64,000 bases of DNA from Polaribacter pacificus (GCF_038024035.1 NZ_CP150664.1:2232001-2296000), one strand, 5' to 3'. Counted from the stretch's first letter, positions 35,106 to 45,704 are shown. The notes: generated from the letters alone by a model not told the origin. Made by a program: numbers and translations.

Positions 35106-35199
35106 TTAAACAATAGACTATAATATCCTATAACTTCAATGTTATAAGGATAATTTGTTGTATTCGATGTTTTTCTAACATCTATGTCTAATTGTTTAA
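35106..35199 (+). other. Multi-hairpin intergenic RNA structure upstream of cusA
   Basis: An outer stem of 13 bp with one bulge (35106-35118 with 35186-35199) encloses two hairpins: TATCCTATAAC with GTTATAAGGATA (35124-35152, one bulge) and GATGTT/AACATC (35166-35182). Layout resembles the gap before czcA. Confidence 0.5.
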
Positions 35200-35212
35200 T
35201 AATCAAAATATA

Positions 35213-38200
35213 ATGCTAAATAAAAGCATCAAATTCTTAATAGAAAATAAACTTGTAGCAGTTTTACTACTCTTATTATTTGTAGGTTGGGGTACCGTAA
35301 ACGCTCCTTTTAATTGGAATATTCCATTTTTACCAAGCAATCCTGTAGCTGTTGATGCTATTCCAGATATTGGCGAAAATCAGCAAATAGTATTCACAAA
35401 GTGGGATGGTCGTTCACCACAAGATATTGAAGATCAAATTACATATCCTTTAACCACTTCTCTATTGGGTATTCCAGGAGTTAAAACAATTAGAAGTTCT
35501 TCTATGTTTGGTTTTTCTAGTATCTACATTATTTTCGAAGAGGATATCGAGTTTTATTGGAGCAGAAGTAGAATTTTAGAAAAACTAAATTCATTACCTA
35601 ACAATTTATTACCAGAAGGTGTAAATCCTGCTTTAGGTCCAGATGCCACAGGTTTAGGACAAATATTTTGGTACACTTTAGAAGGTCGTGATGAAAAAGG
35701 AAACGTTACTGGTGGTTGGGATTTACAAGAATTGCGAAGTATTCAAGATTACTACGTAAAATACGGATTGTCGTCTGCAAGTGGCGTTTCTGAAGTTGCT
35801 TCAATTGGTGGTTATGTTCAAGAATATCAAGTGGACGTGAATCCAGAATTAATGCGTCAATACAATATTGGTTTAAATCAAGTTGTAAAAGCCGTTAAAA
35901 GTAGCAATCAAGATATTGGAGCACAAACTTTAGAAATCAATCAAGCTGAATATTTAGTTCGTGGTTTAGGATATATAAAATCGATTGATGATATTGAAAA
36001 CGCAGTAGTTACTTCCGTAGATTTTACAGCAATCAAAATAAAAGATATTGGTAAAGTTTCTTTAGGTCCTGCTACAAGAAGAGGTTTGTTAGATAAAGAA
36101 GGTGCAGAAGTAGTTGGAGGTGTCGTAGTTGCAAGATATGGAGCAAATCCTATGGAAGTAATTACGAATGTAAAAACTCAAATTGCAGAATTAAAAGGAG
36201 GTTTACCAACAAAAGTTTTAGCAGATGGTAGAACATCACAAGTAACTATTGTTCCTTTTTACGATAGGACAGAATTAATTGAAGAAACTTTAGACACACT
36301 AAATGAAGCGTTAACATTAGAAATTTTGATTACCATTTTGGTAATTATTGTAATGGTTTTCAATCTTCGAGCTTCTATTTTAATATCTGGTTTATTACCT
36401 GTTGCAGTTTTAATGGTTTTTGTAACGATGAAACTATTTAATGTGGATGCAAATATTGTAGCACTTTCAGGTATTGCAATTGCGATAGGAACTATGGTTG
36501 ATGTTGGCGTAATTCTCGCCGAAAATATGATTCGTCATTTAGATGATAAAAAGTTACAAACTCGTGAAGATGGAACAAAATATACTACAGACGAAGTAAT
36601 TTATAATGCAACTGCAGAAGTTTCTGGTGCCATTTTAACAGCAGTTTTAACAACAATTATAAGTTTTGTACCTGTTTTTACAATGATTGGTGCAGAAGGA
36701 AAATTATTTAGACCTTTGGCGTTTACAAAAACAATGGCACTATCAGCTTCTTTGGTTATTGCTTTGTTTTTAATTCCCCCTTTTGCAGCTTATTTATTCA
36801 GAAAAACAACACTAAAAAAATCTTTTAATCATATTATAAATATCGCTTTAATAGTGGCTGGTATTGTAATTACAATTAGTGGTTATTGGTTGGGTGTAAT
36901 TCTAATTGCTTTTGGAGTTAATGGTTTATTAGTTGTTATAGGAAAACTAAACAAGAAAAATAACAACCTTATAAATATCATTATTTCTTGTACTGCTATT
37001 ATATTCTTACTTGCAGAATATTGGCGACCACTAGGTTTTGACAGAAGTATCTTTATCAACTTAATTTTTGTAGCCATTATTTGCTTTGGTATTTTAGGAA
37101 TATTTTCAGTTTTTAGAAAATATTATAGTCAAATTCTACAATGGGCATTAGCAAATAAAGTGTTGTTTTTAATGATACCAACATCAGTTCTTATATTTGG
37201 ATTTTGGATATTTTATAACACAGGTAAAGAATTTATGCCCTCTTTAAATGAAGGTTCTTTTTTACTGATGCCAACCTCAATGCCACATTCTGGTGTCGAA
37301 GAAAATAAACGCGTTTTACAACAATTGGATATGGCAGTAGCAACCATTCCAGAAATTGAAACTGTGGTTGGTAAAGCTGGTAGAACAGAATCTGCTTTAG
37401 ATCCTGCACCTTTGTCAATGTATGAAAATATGATTCAGTATAAAACTGAATATATGAGAAATTCAGAGGGAAAAAGACAACGTTATAAAGTAAATGAAGA
37501 TGGTGCTTTTGAATTGAAAAATGGTGGTTTTGTAACAAATCCAAATAATACTGAAAATGTCTCCTTGAGCGCAGTCGAAAGGTCTCAACTTATCGAAGAT
37601 GAAGATGGAGAATACTACAGAAATTGGCGATCAGAAATTAGTTCTCCAGATGATATTTGGAATGAAATTGTCAAAGTCACCAAATTACCAGGCGTTACTT
37701 CTGCTCCAAAATTACAACCCATAGAAACAAGATTGGTAATGCTTCAAACAGGTATGCGTGCACCAATGGGAATAAAAGTAAAAGGGCAAGATTTAAAACA
37801 AATTGAAGCTTTTGGTTTGCAATTAGAGAGCCTTTTAAAACAAGCAGAAGGTGTTAAAGTAGAAGCTGTTTTTGCAGATAGAATTGTTGGTAAGCCATAT
37901 TTACTGATTGATATTGATAGAGAAAAAATAGCACGTTATGGAATTTCTATTGAAGACGTTCAGAATGTTCTAAAAGTTGCAGTTGGTGGTATGCAATTAA
38001 CTCAAACTGTGGAAGGAAGAGAACGTTATGGTATTCGAGTTCGTTATCCAAGAGAATTTCGTAATAATCCTGAATCGATAAAAGACATTTATATTCCTAT
38101 TGAAAAAGGGAATCCTGTTCCTTTAAGTGAGTTAGCAACGATTAGATATGAGCAAGGTCCACAAGTTATAAAAAGTGAAGATACTTTTTTAATTGGTTAT

Positions 38201-38941
38201 GTACTGTTTGATAAATTAGATGGTTTTGCAGAAGTTGATGTAGTAGAAAATGCACAAAAATTGTTTCAAAAAAAAATAGATTCTGGTGAATTAACGGTTC
38301 CAAAAGGCATCAGTTATAAATTTACGGGAACTTATGAAAACCAATTACGTGCAGAAAAAACACTGTCTGTTATTGTTCCATTGGCATTAGCAATTATTTT
38401 CTTGATTTTATATTTCCAGTTTAAATCGGTTGCTACATCATTTATGGTTTTTACAGCCATAACCATTGCTTTTGCAGGTGGTTTTATTATGATTTGGTTA
38501 TATGGGCAAGATTGGTTTTTCAATTTTAGCTTTTTTGGTGAAAATATGCGAGACTTATTTAATATGAAAACCATCAATTTAAGTGTGGCAGTTTGGGTTG
38601 GTTTTATTGCATTGTTTGGTATTGCTACAGATGATGGTGTAGTTATGGCAACCTATTTAACACAAACTTTTAAACGTGAAAAACCTGCAGATAAAAAGAG
38701 CATACGAGCTTCAGCTTTGGAAGCTGCAGAAAAAAGAATTCGTCCTTGTTTAATGACTACTGTTACAACAATTTTAGCATTATTACCAGTTTTAACCTCT
38801 ACAGGAAAAGGTAGCGATATTATGATTCCAATGGCGATTCCAATTTTTGGAGGAATGGTCATAGACATTACATCTTATTTTCTTTTACCTGTTTTATATA
38901 GTTGGAGAGAAGAATTCAAATTAAAAAAAGCAAACAAATGA
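35213..38941 (+). CDS. CusA-type Cu(I)/Ag(I) RND efflux pump
   Basis: 1242 aa HME-family RND pump. It starts with MLNKSIKFLIENKLVAVL; TM4 has IAIGTMVDVGVILAENMIRH with the proton-relay residues; an extra Thr/Val-rich membrane region (36,830-37,100) sits before the second half. Methionine-rich periplasmic segments (RMRAPMGIKVKG, MPTSMPHSG) fit monovalent-metal transport. It is longer than the usual 1040 aa because of the insertion. The ATG at 35213 is preferred to a longer frame (35192) inside the structured leader. Overlaps tolC by 4 nt. Confidence 0.88.
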   Translation: MLNKSIKFLIENKLVAVLLLLLFVGWGTVNAPFNWNIPFLPSNPVAVDAIPDIGENQQIVFTKWDGRSPQDIEDQITYPLTTSLLGIPGVKTIRSSSMFGFSSIYIIFEEDIEFYWSRSRILEKLNSLPNNLLPEGVNPALGPDATGLGQIFWYTLEGRDEKGNVTGGWDLQELRSIQDYYVKYGLSSASGVSEVASIGGYVQEYQVDVNPELMRQYNIGLNQVVKAVKSSNQDIGAQTLEINQAEYLVRGLGYIKSIDDIENAVVTSVDFTAIKIKDIGKVSLGPATRRGLLDKEGAEVVGGVVVARYGANPMEVITNVKTQIAELKGGLPTKVLADGRTSQVTIVPFYDRTELIEETLDTLNEALTLEILITILVIIVMVFNLRASILISGLLPVAVLMVFVTMKLFNVDANIVALSGIAIAIGTMVDVGVILAENMIRHLDDKKLQTREDGTKYTTDEVIYNATAEVSGAILTAVLTTIISFVPVFTMIGAEGKLFRPLAFTKTMALSASLVIALFLIPPFAAYLFRKTTLKKSFNHIINIALIVAGIVITISGYWLGVILIAFGVNGLLVVIGKLNKKNNNLINIIISCTAIIFLLAEYWRPLGFDRSIFINLIFVAIICFGILGIFSVFRKYYSQILQWALANKVLFLMIPTSVLIFGFWIFYNTGKEFMPSLNEGSFLLMPTSMPHSGVEENKRVLQQLDMAVATIPEIETVVGKAGRTESALDPAPLSMYENMIQYKTEYMRNSEGKRQRYKVNEDGAFELKNGGFVTNPNNTENVSLSAVERSQLIEDEDGEYYRNWRSEISSPDDIWNEIVKVTKLPGVTSAPKLQPIETRLVMLQTGMRAPMGIKVKGQDLKQIEAFGLQLESLLKQAEGVKVEAVFADRIVGKPYLLIDIDREKIARYGISIEDVQNVLKVAVGGMQLTQTVEGRERYGIRVRYPREFRNNPESIKDIYIPIEKGNPVPLSELATIRYEQGPQVIKSEDTFLIGYVLFDKLDGFAEVDVVENAQKLFQKKIDSGELTVPKGISYKFTGTYENQLRAEKTLSVIVPLALAIIFLILYFQFKSVATSFMVFTAITIAFAGGFIMIWLYGQDWFFNFSFFGENMRDLFNMKTINLSVAVWVGFIALFGIATDDGVVMATYLTQTFKREKPADKKSIRASALEAAEKRIRPCLMTTVTTILALLPVLTSTGKGSDIMIPMAIPIFGGMVIDITSYFLLPVLYSWREEFKLKKANK

Positions 38942-40155
38942 AAAATTTAATTTTTACACTCATAAGTTTTTTGGCTTTTGGTTTTTCAAATGCACAAGAA
39001 TTAAATGTACTTATTGAGCAAGCTCTTAAAAACAATCCAGCAATTCAAAAATTTGAACTGCAATATAATATTGCATCAGAAAAAGTGAATGAAGTAAATA
39101 CATTGCCAAATACTGAATTTGGTGTTGGGTATTTTGTAAGTGAACCAGAAACCAGAACTGGTGCACAACGTTTTAGAATTTCTGTGAAACAAATGTTGCC
39201 TTGGTTTGGTACAATTACTTCCAGAGAAAGCTATGTTTCTTCTATGGCAAAGGTTAAATATGAAGATATTGTAATTGCCAAGCGAAAACTAATTACTTCA
39301 GTTTCCCAATCATATTATAATTTGTATGCAAATAAAGCAAAGCAAAATGTTTTAAAAGAAAATATAAAACTACTTCAAACTTATGAAACATTAGCATTAA
39401 CATCCGTTGAAGTTAATAAGGCATCTATGGTAGATGTATTGCGTTTGCAAATGCGCCAAAATGAAATGGAGCAATTATTGGCAATTTTAAATCAACAGTA
39501 TTTAGCAGAACAAACTACCTTCAATAAGTTATTGAATCGTGAGAAATCAATTTTTATAAATGTTGTGAGTGATTTGAATTTTCCTGCAGAAAATTTTGAT
39601 ACCAAAACTAATAATTTATCAGTTCATCCAGAATTATTAAAGTACGATAGATTGTATCAATCTATAGAAAAATCAGAATTATTAAATCAGAAAGAAAGCG
39701 CTCCAATGATTGGTTTTGGTTTAGACTATATAAATGTTACAGAACGTCCAAATATTAGTTTTAGTGATAATGGTAAAGATATTTTGATCCCAATGGTATC
39801 TCTTTCTATTCCTATTTTTAATAATAGTTATAAATCAAAAACCAAACAAAATAGCTTACAACAAGAAGAATTTTTAGCACAGAAGCAAGAACGAAAAAAT
39901 AAATTGGAAACGTTTTTAGATAAAGCAAAAAACGAACGCATTTCTGCAAGAATTAGTTATAAAACACAAACTAAAAATCTGAAGCAAGCTAAAAATGCAG
40001 AAGAAATTCTAATTAAAAACTACGAAACTGGTACTATAGATTTTAATGATGTATTAGATATTCAAGAGTTACAATTGAAGTTTGAAATGAATCAAATTGA
40101 GTCTATAAAATCTTACTTCGTACAAACCACAATTATTAATTATCTAACCAATTAA
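38938..40155 (+). CDS. TolC-family outer-membrane factor
   Basis: 405 aa. Signal peptide (MKNLIFTLISFLAFGFSNAQ) and the two OMF helical-hairpin repeats (NVLKENIKLLQTYETLALTS; KNAEEILIKNYETGTIDFND). It is the outer-membrane channel of the CusA pump, separate here although the czc unit has it fused. The start overlaps the cusA stop (ATGA), so it is translationally coupled. Confidence 0.88.
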   Translation: MKNLIFTLISFLAFGFSNAQELNVLIEQALKNNPAIQKFELQYNIASEKVNEVNTLPNTEFGVGYFVSEPETRTGAQRFRISVKQMLPWFGTITSRESYVSSMAKVKYEDIVIAKRKLITSVSQSYYNLYANKAKQNVLKENIKLLQTYETLALTSVEVNKASMVDVLRLQMRQNEMEQLLAILNQQYLAEQTTFNKLLNREKSIFINVVSDLNFPAENFDTKTNNLSVHPELLKYDRLYQSIEKSELLNQKESAPMIGFGLDYINVTERPNISFSDNGKDILIPMVSLSIPIFNNSYKSKTKQNSLQQEEFLAQKQERKNKLETFLDKAKNERISARISYKTQTKNLKQAKNAEEILIKNYETGTIDFNDVLDIQELQLKFEMNQIESIKSYFVQTTIINYLTN

Positions 40156-40158
40156 ATT

Positions 40159-40725
40159 ATGGAAAGAAAAATTTTTATAAAAAACATGGTTTGTAATCGC
40201 TGTATAATGTTCATTAAAACAAAATTTGAAAAGTTAGATATTGAACTAAAACATATTGAGCTTGGTGCTATAATTTTCGAGGAAGAGTCAGAAAATGATT
40301 TCGAAAAAATTAAAACTGCTATAGAAGAAAATGATTTTGAAATTTTATTAGGACAGGAAGAAAAGTTAGTAGAACAAACTAAAATAACAATTATTAAATT
40401 ATTGCAGAAATTACCATTACAATTAGATAAAACACTTTCTAAATATTTAGAATCAAAATTAAATTTAGAATACTCAAAAATCAGTAAAATTTTTTCTTTA
40501 AAGGAGCATATTACCATAGAAAAGTATTTTATAAAGTTAAAAATAGAAAAGGCAAAAGAGTTGATTCAATTGCAAGAAAATAATTTTACAGAGATAAGTC
40601 AGCAATTAGATTATAGCAATGTAAACCATTTTAGTAGTCAATTTAAAAATGAAACTGGTATGAGCTTATCATCTTACAAAAATGAGCAGAGAAATTTCAG
40701 GAATCCTTTAGACCAAATTGTGTAG
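40159..40725 (+). CDS. AraC-family regulator with N-terminal HMA-like metal-binding domain
   Basis: 188 aa. Residues 1-70 look like an HMA-type ferredoxin-like domain with the metal motif NMVCNRC (Cys12 and Cys15); residues 100-185 form the double-HTH AraC DNA-binding domain (KELIQLQENNFTEISQQLDY, then NHFSSQFKNETGMSLSSYK). Only 3 nt after tolC. The simplest reading is a cytoplasmic Cu(I) sensor that activates the copper genes; no operator could be found by eye. Confidence 0.85.
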   Translation: MERKIFIKNMVCNRCIMFIKTKFEKLDIELKHIELGAIIFEEESENDFEKIKTAIEENDFEILLGQEEKLVEQTKITIIKLLQKLPLQLDKTLSKYLESKLNLEYSKISKIFSLKEHITIEKYFIKLKIEKAKELIQLQENNFTEISQQLDYSNVNHFSSQFKNETGMSLSSYKNEQRNFRNPLDQIV

Positions 40726-40799
40726 ATATGAACCATAATTATAATACAATACCTTTTTGTTCTGTAGTAACTTTGATTACTTACAAAATGAATAATAAA

Positions 40800-43322
40800 A
40801 TGAAAACTAAAATAATTTCAATTTTTCTTATTGCTTTAACTACCATAGTTTTTGCACAAGAGAAACAAGTAACAGAAGGAAATATAAACAACCTTCCAGT
40901 AAGAGAACACACCATAACTTTACGTGAAGCAACTGTAAATAAAGCAGGAAAAGATGTTATGGGAATGACCGTTAATGGCTCAATTCCTGGACCAACTTTA
41001 GCATTTACAGAAGGAGAATATGCAGTTATTTATGTAAAAAATGAAATGAGTGTAGAAACCTCTGTGCATTGGCACGGACTTTTATTGCCAAATTTTTATG
41101 ATGGTGTTCCATACTTAAATACACCACCTATAGAACCTGGGCATACACAGAAATACGAATTCCCAATAAAACAATCTGGTACCTATTGGTACCATTCTCA
41201 CACGATGTTGCAAGAACAAAGTGGTGTTTATGGCTCCATTGTTATTCAACCTAAAGAAAAAGTGTTGGACTATGACAAAGAATTGGTATTGATGTTATCT
41301 GACTGGACCAACGAAAAACCAATGAGTGTGCTTCGTAATTTAAAACGAGGTAACGAATGGTATGGCATTAAAAAAGGTACGTCTACACCACTTAATAAAG
41401 TTATTGCTCGTGGAGCATTTGGCGCACAACTAAATTTCTGGAGGCAACGAATGCAAGGAGCAGATATAGCAGATTTATATTACCCAGCATTTTTAATTAA
41501 TGGTGAAGAAAGCATTGCGTACCCAGAATTTAAACCTGGAGAAAAAGTACGATTACGCATCATAGATGGTGGTGCCTCTACTTCTTTTTGGATGACTTTT
41601 GGAGGTGTGGATCCACTATTAGTTTCGGCAGATGGCCTTGATGTAGTGCCCGTTAAAAAGAACAAAACCTTTATAGCCATTGCAGAAGCCTACGATTTTA
41701 TTGTAACTATTCCGGAAGAAGGAAAAATTGAATTCAGAATCACAGCACAAGATGGTTCTGGTACAGCATCAGCATTTTTGGGTACTGGTAACGTTTTAAA
41801 AGCACAAGAAATTCCGAAGCCAGACAAAATTGGAATGATGATGAAAATGGCTAAAATGGATATGAAAATGGGAGCGCACGCCTTAAAGTATCGCCCAAAA
41901 AAAGATGAACGTTTTGAGATGAAGGATGAATACGGGATGCAGATGGGCAAAATGGAAGATATGAAAATGGATCATTCTAAAATGGAGAAGCCTAAAGATT
42001 CTATGCCAATGGATCACTCTAAAATGAAAGGTATGAAAATGGACCATTCTAAAATGGCAGGAATGGATATGAAGAAAGACAAAACAATGTCTGGAATGAA
42101 TATGGAGAAGCCTAAAGATTCTATGCCAATGGATAATTCTAAAATGGAAGGTATGAAGATGGATCATTCAAAAATGTCAGGCATGGATATGAAGAAACCA
42201 AAAGATACTACAGCAATGGGCAAGATGGACCATTCTAATATGGCAGGAATGGATATGAAGAAAGACAAAACAATGTCTGGAATGAAAATGGAAGGAATGG
42301 ATATGTTTGCCGAATACAATTACGATTATTTGAAATCGCCTAACAAAACAAACTACGATAAAAATGTTCCTGTAAAAGAAATATTATTAAACCTTACAGG
42401 TAATATGAGTCGTTACATCTGGAGTATGAATGGTGTACCATTGTCTGAGGCGGATAATATCAAGATAAATAATAAGGAAGTAACACGCATTACTTTCAAT
42501 AACTTGACGATGATGCACCACCCAATGCATTTACACGGTCACTTTTTTAGAGTTATTAACGTAAATGGCGACTATTCACCATTAAAGCACACGGTAAATG
42601 TGCCACCAATGCAAAAAGTTACTTTAGAGTTTTATGGAAATAATGGTGATGAATCTGGTGACTGGTTTTTCCATTGTCACATTTTATATCATATGATGGG
42701 TGGTATGGCGCGAGTAGTATCTTATGATACACCAAGAGACCCAAAAATGGATGAATTTCCAGCTTCTAAAATTATTGCAGAAACAGATAAATGGTACTCT
42801 TGGGGAATTGCAGATATAGCTTCAAATAACACAGCAATTAATTTAACAACTTCTAATTTAAGAAATCAATTTAATGCATCTTTCGAATACGGATGGAACA
42901 AAAATTTGGAAGGAGAATTTACTTATGAACGCTATCTACACGATTATTTAAGAGTATTTGGTGGGGTAAATATAGAAAATGAAACACGTGGTAGTTTAGA
43001 CAAATTAAACACTACAGCAGTTGTCGGTCTTCGCTATTTAACACCTTACTTATTCAATTTAGATGTTCGAGTAGATAATAAATTAAGACCAAGAATTGGA
43101 TTAGGACGCAGTATAATGATTTTTCCTAAACTGTCTGTTTTCGGTTATTATGAATATCAAATAGATTTAGGTTTTGTAAATACTTTACCAACAAATAAAG
43201 ATTTCACTTCAGAAACAGTTTGGAGCGCAGGAGCAGAATATATGCTATCAAGAAATTTCTCTTTAATGGCGAGTTACGACAATCGTTTTGGCGGTGGTGG
43301 TGGATTATCAGTAAGATTTTAA
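40800..43322 (+). CDS. Multicopper oxidase (CopA type) fused to a CopB-like beta-barrel
   Basis: About 840 aa. Signal peptide [20 protein letters not shown]; cupredoxin domains with [15 protein letters not shown] and [12 protein letters not shown] copper sites; between 41,940 and 42,310 a Met/His-rich stretch with repeated MDHSKM units; from about 42,790 to the end a CopB-like barrel ([28 protein letters not shown]). It would oxidise Cu(I) in the periplasm and bind copper at the outer membrane. An ATG at 40788 is an equally possible start; the -7 element TAACTTTG (40768-40775) excludes the one at 40728. Confidence 0.87.
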   Translation: MKTKIISIFLIALTTIVFAQEKQVTEGNINNLPVREHTITLREATVNKAGKDVMGMTVNGSIPGPTLAFTEGEYAVIYVKNEMSVETSVHWHGLLLPNFYDGVPYLNTPPIEPGHTQKYEFPIKQSGTYWYHSHTMLQEQSGVYGSIVIQPKEKVLDYDKELVLMLSDWTNEKPMSVLRNLKRGNEWYGIKKGTSTPLNKVIARGAFGAQLNFWRQRMQGADIADLYYPAFLINGEESIAYPEFKPGEKVRLRIIDGGASTSFWMTFGGVDPLLVSADGLDVVPVKKNKTFIAIAEAYDFIVTIPEEGKIEFRITAQDGSGTASAFLGTGNVLKAQEIPKPDKIGMMMKMAKMDMKMGAHALKYRPKKDERFEMKDEYGMQMGKMEDMKMDHSKMEKPKDSMPMDHSKMKGMKMDHSKMAGMDMKKDKTMSGMNMEKPKDSMPMDNSKMEGMKMDHSKMSGMDMKKPKDTTAMGKMDHSNMAGMDMKKDKTMSGMKMEGMDMFAEYNYDYLKSPNKTNYDKNVPVKEILLNLTGNMSRYIWSMNGVPLSEADNIKINNKEVTRITFNNLTMMHHPMHLHGHFFRVINVNGDYSPLKHTVNVPPMQKVTLEFYGNNGDESGDWFFHCHILYHMMGGMARVVSYDTPRDPKMDEFPASKIIAETDKWYSWGIADIASNNTAINLTTSNLRNQFNASFEYGWNKNLEGEFTYERYLHDYLRVFGGVNIENETRGSLDKLNTTAVVGLRYLTPYLFNLDVRVDNKLRPRIGLGRSIMIFPKLSVFGYYEYQIDLGFVNTLPTNKDFTSETVWSAGAEYMLSRNFSLMASYDNRFGGGGGLSVRF

Positions 43323-43366
43323 GAATGAATAGTAGTAAATCAAATATAAATTTAAAAACAAATAAA

Positions 43367-43915
43367 ATGAAAGATTTAAAAATTAGTGTAGTAGTAATAT
43401 TATTGTTAACGGTTTCTTTTACCAATGCACAGAAAAAAGAAAAAATGAACCACGGAGATATGAAAATGGATCACAGTAAAATGAAAATGCAAGACGCAAA
43501 AGCTGAAGCAATTTTAACCGCTTATTTCAATTTAAAAGATGCTTTAGTAGCAGATGATGAATCAAAAGCAAAAGAATTGGGTGCTTCATTAGAAAAAAGT
43601 TTAGAAAATTTAGATGTTTCTAAATATACGGATGCTCAAAAATTAGAATTAAAGGATATTATTTTGGATGCCAAAGAACACGCAGAGCATATATCCAAAA
43701 GCCCAATAGCACATCAAAGAGAGCACTTTAAAGTTTTAAGTAAAGACATTATAGATATGGTTGCTATAACAGGTGCTTCTAATAAATTATATGAGCAATA
43801 TTGCCCAATGTATGAAAAAGGAAGTGCTTGGTTAAGTATGAATAAAGAAGTACGTAACCCTTATTATGGTAGTAAAATGCTGAAGTGCGGAAAAGTACAA
43901 AGAGAAATTAACTAA
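43367..43915 (+). CDS. DUF3347 periplasmic copper-associated protein
   Basis: 182 aa with a signal peptide ([22 protein letters not shown]), a short Met/His segment ([15 protein letters not shown]) and a DUF3347 helical domain with [15 protein letters not shown] and the final Cys. The same domain is fused to the C-terminus of the CusB adaptor at 51,753. Longer in-frame starts run into the oxidase gene in another frame and are rejected. Role unknown; likely metal chelation. Confidence 0.8.
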   Translation: MKDLKISVVVILLLTVSFTNAQKKEKMNHGDMKMDHSKMKMQDAKAEAILTAYFNLKDALVADDESKAKELGASLEKSLENLDVSKYTDAQKLELKDIILDAKEHAEHISKSPIAHQREHFKVLSKDIIDMVAITGASNKLYEQYCPMYEKGSAWLSMNKEVRNPYYGSKMLKCGKVQREIN

Positions 43916-44368
43916 ATGAAAACTGTTAAAATCATATTGTTGATTTTATTGGTCGCTTTTGTGGGAATACAATTTATTCCCACAGAACGAAACCAAACTG
44001 ATATTGTACCAGTAACCGATTTTATGTTGGTAAATAATGTGCCAAATAATATAAAAAATAAGTTGCAAGTATCTTGTTATGATTGCCATAGTAACAACAC
44101 TAAATACCCTTGGTATAATAAAATACAACCAGTTGCTTGGTTTTTAGAAGAACATATTAAAGATGGCAAAAAAGAATTAAATTTTAGTGAATGGGAATCA
44201 TTATCAAATCGAAGAAAAGCCAGCAAATTACGATCTATTATTAAACAATTAGAAAGCGGAGAAATGCCTTTAGATTCTTACACGTTAATTCATAAAGATG
44301 CAAAGCTCTCAAGCGAAGAAACGAATGAAATAATCAATTTTATCGTCCAATTAAAAAATAGTTTATAA
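43916..44368 (+). CDS. Haem-binding domain protein (cytochrome-like)
   Basis: 150 aa. N-terminal membrane anchor or signal (KIILLILLVAFVGIQF), one CxxCH haem attachment site (SCYDCHSNNTKYPWY), and the family block VAWFLEEHIKDGKKELNFSEW. Starts directly at the preceding stop codon. A periplasmic mono-haem protein; electron partner unknown, though the nearby copper oxidase is a candidate. Confidence 0.8.
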   Translation: MKTVKIILLILLVAFVGIQFIPTERNQTDIVPVTDFMLVNNVPNNIKNKLQVSCYDCHSNNTKYPWYNKIQPVAWFLEEHIKDGKKELNFSEWESLSNRRKASKLRSIIKQLESGEMPLDSYTLIHKDAKLSSEETNEIINFIVQLKNSL

Positions 44369-44480
44369 AAATAAAAAATTAGTAAAAGATACTTGAACTT
44401 GAGAGAAAGTCTTATTTTTTTTGGTTGATTGGATAAAGTCTAACTCTCATTTTTGGGTATTATTTTAATAAGATATTGAA
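44369..44480. other. Intergenic region, no gene seen
   Basis: A/T-rich spacer with a T-run and no recognisable promoter or gene. Confidence 0.4.
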
Positions 44481-44615
44481 ATGAAAGAATGTTGTAAAAA
44501 CAGTTTTCAAGACACAGAAAATAAGTCTAATATAAAAAAATGGTTCAATTATATAGTATATATAATATTATTTTTAATAGTTGGTGGTGCATTTGTACTT
44601 CAATTATTTAGTTAA
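44481..44615 (+). CDS. 44-aa membrane peptide with N-terminal CC motif
   Basis: MKECCKNSFQDTENKSNIKKW then a single hydrophobic helix ending in VLQLFS. Too short for most gene finders, but it has an ATG after an A-rich leader and a well-placed stop, and lies between cotranscribed copper-module genes. A Cys-Cys pair next to a membrane anchor is compatible with metal delivery; the function is unknown. Confidence 0.5.
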   Translation: MKECCKNSFQDTENKSNIKKWFNYIVYIILFLIVGGAFVLQLFS

Positions 44616-44628
44616 TAAATAAGTTAAA

Positions 44629-45186
44629 ATGCCTAAAGAAAACACTGTAGAAAAATCTCAAAGTACAGACTTTTATAAACAACTATTTAAAAAAGTGATA
44701 CTTACTACCAGTATAGTTATTGCTTCATCTTTAAGTTATACCTTATGGATTGTTGTAGATTCTGACAGTATTTTTCTACCTTTTTTAATTGTTAGTTTGG
44801 CATTTTTTAAAACCATTTTTATTGTAAGGTTAACTTTTACACAATTAAGTAAAATAATAGGAGAAAGTCATCAACTGACACACATTCTTACTTTATTTGG
44901 AATCTTAATTATTTTAATTGTGCTATCATTTTCAGCAGATTACCAGGCGTTATATATATTAAATTCAGCAAATTTTAAATTCGAAACGATTCCCATTAAC
45001 TCGTTTTTCTTACAATTTTTTGAGTTTTTGTATTTCAGTTTTATAACCTTTTCTTCTGTTGGTTATGGAGATATTGTACCCATTTCTATATCAGGAAAAC
45101 TAATTGTTATTTTAGAAGTTGTTTTAAGCTTTTTCGTTTTAGTTTTTGGTATTGCAAACATCAATAGAATCCATGTAAACAAATAA
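44629..45186 (+). CDS. Two-TM potassium channel-like protein
   Basis: 185 aa with four to five hydrophobic segments. The selectivity filter and pore helix are visible in FITFSSVGYGDIVPISISGK, the Ion_trans_2 signature. No C-terminal RCK domain, so gating ligand is not evident. An ion channel inside a metal island is unusual; it might balance charge during metal stress. Confidence 0.8.
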   Translation: MPKENTVEKSQSTDFYKQLFKKVILTTSIVIASSLSYTLWIVVDSDSIFLPFLIVSLAFFKTIFIVRLTFTQLSKIIGESHQLTHILTLFGILIILIVLSFSADYQALYILNSANFKFETIPINSFFLQFFEFLYFSFITFSSVGYGDIVPISISGKLIVILEVVLSFFVLVFGIANINRIHVNK

Positions 45187-45206
45187 TCTTTTTTAAAACT
45201 TAAATT

Positions 45207-45698
45207 ATGAAAGTACTTAAATTTATTACTCTATTAACTGTTTTCCTTTTAACAGTTAATCTTACAAATGCACAGGATACTTCTAACACTAAAGACACAA
45301 AGGAAGTAAAAGCCGTAATGAAAGCTTATAAAGATGCAATACAAAATTTAACAACAGAAGGCACTTTTGAACTCTTTACACCAGATGCTATCATATTCGA
45401 GCAAGGAAAATTAGAAGGTACATACAAAGAATATATATCTCACCATTTAGGACCAGAATTAGGACATTTTAAAAGTTTTATTTTTTCTGATTATGAGATT
45501 CAGGCAACTGTAAATTCGTCCTATGCTTATACAACTGAAAATTACATCTACACAATTGTTCTAAAAGGTAATAAAACCAAGGACACAAAAGAAAGAACCA
45601 TTAAAAGTAAGGGAGTAGCAACATCAATATTGCAAAAAATTGATGGAAAATGGAAGATAATTCATTCTCATACCTCATTTAAAAAACTAAAAATCTAA
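45207..45698 (+). CDS. Secreted SnoaL/NTF2-like protein (DUF4440 type)
   Basis: 163 aa with a signal peptide (MKVLKFITLLTVFLLTVNLT NAQ). The mature part is an NTF2-like cone fold (VMKAYKDAIQNLTTEGTFEL, KIDGKWKIIHSHTS). The family often binds small ligands. Starts 20 nt after the channel gene. Confidence 0.75.
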   Translation: MKVLKFITLLTVFLLTVNLTNAQDTSNTKDTKEVKAVMKAYKDAIQNLTTEGTFELFTPDAIIFEQGKLEGTYKEYISHHLGPELGHFKSFIFSDYEIQATVNSSYAYTTENYIYTIVLKGNKTKDTKERTIKSKGVATSILQKIDGKWKIIHSHTSFKKLKI

Positions 45699-45704
45699 TT
45701 GATT

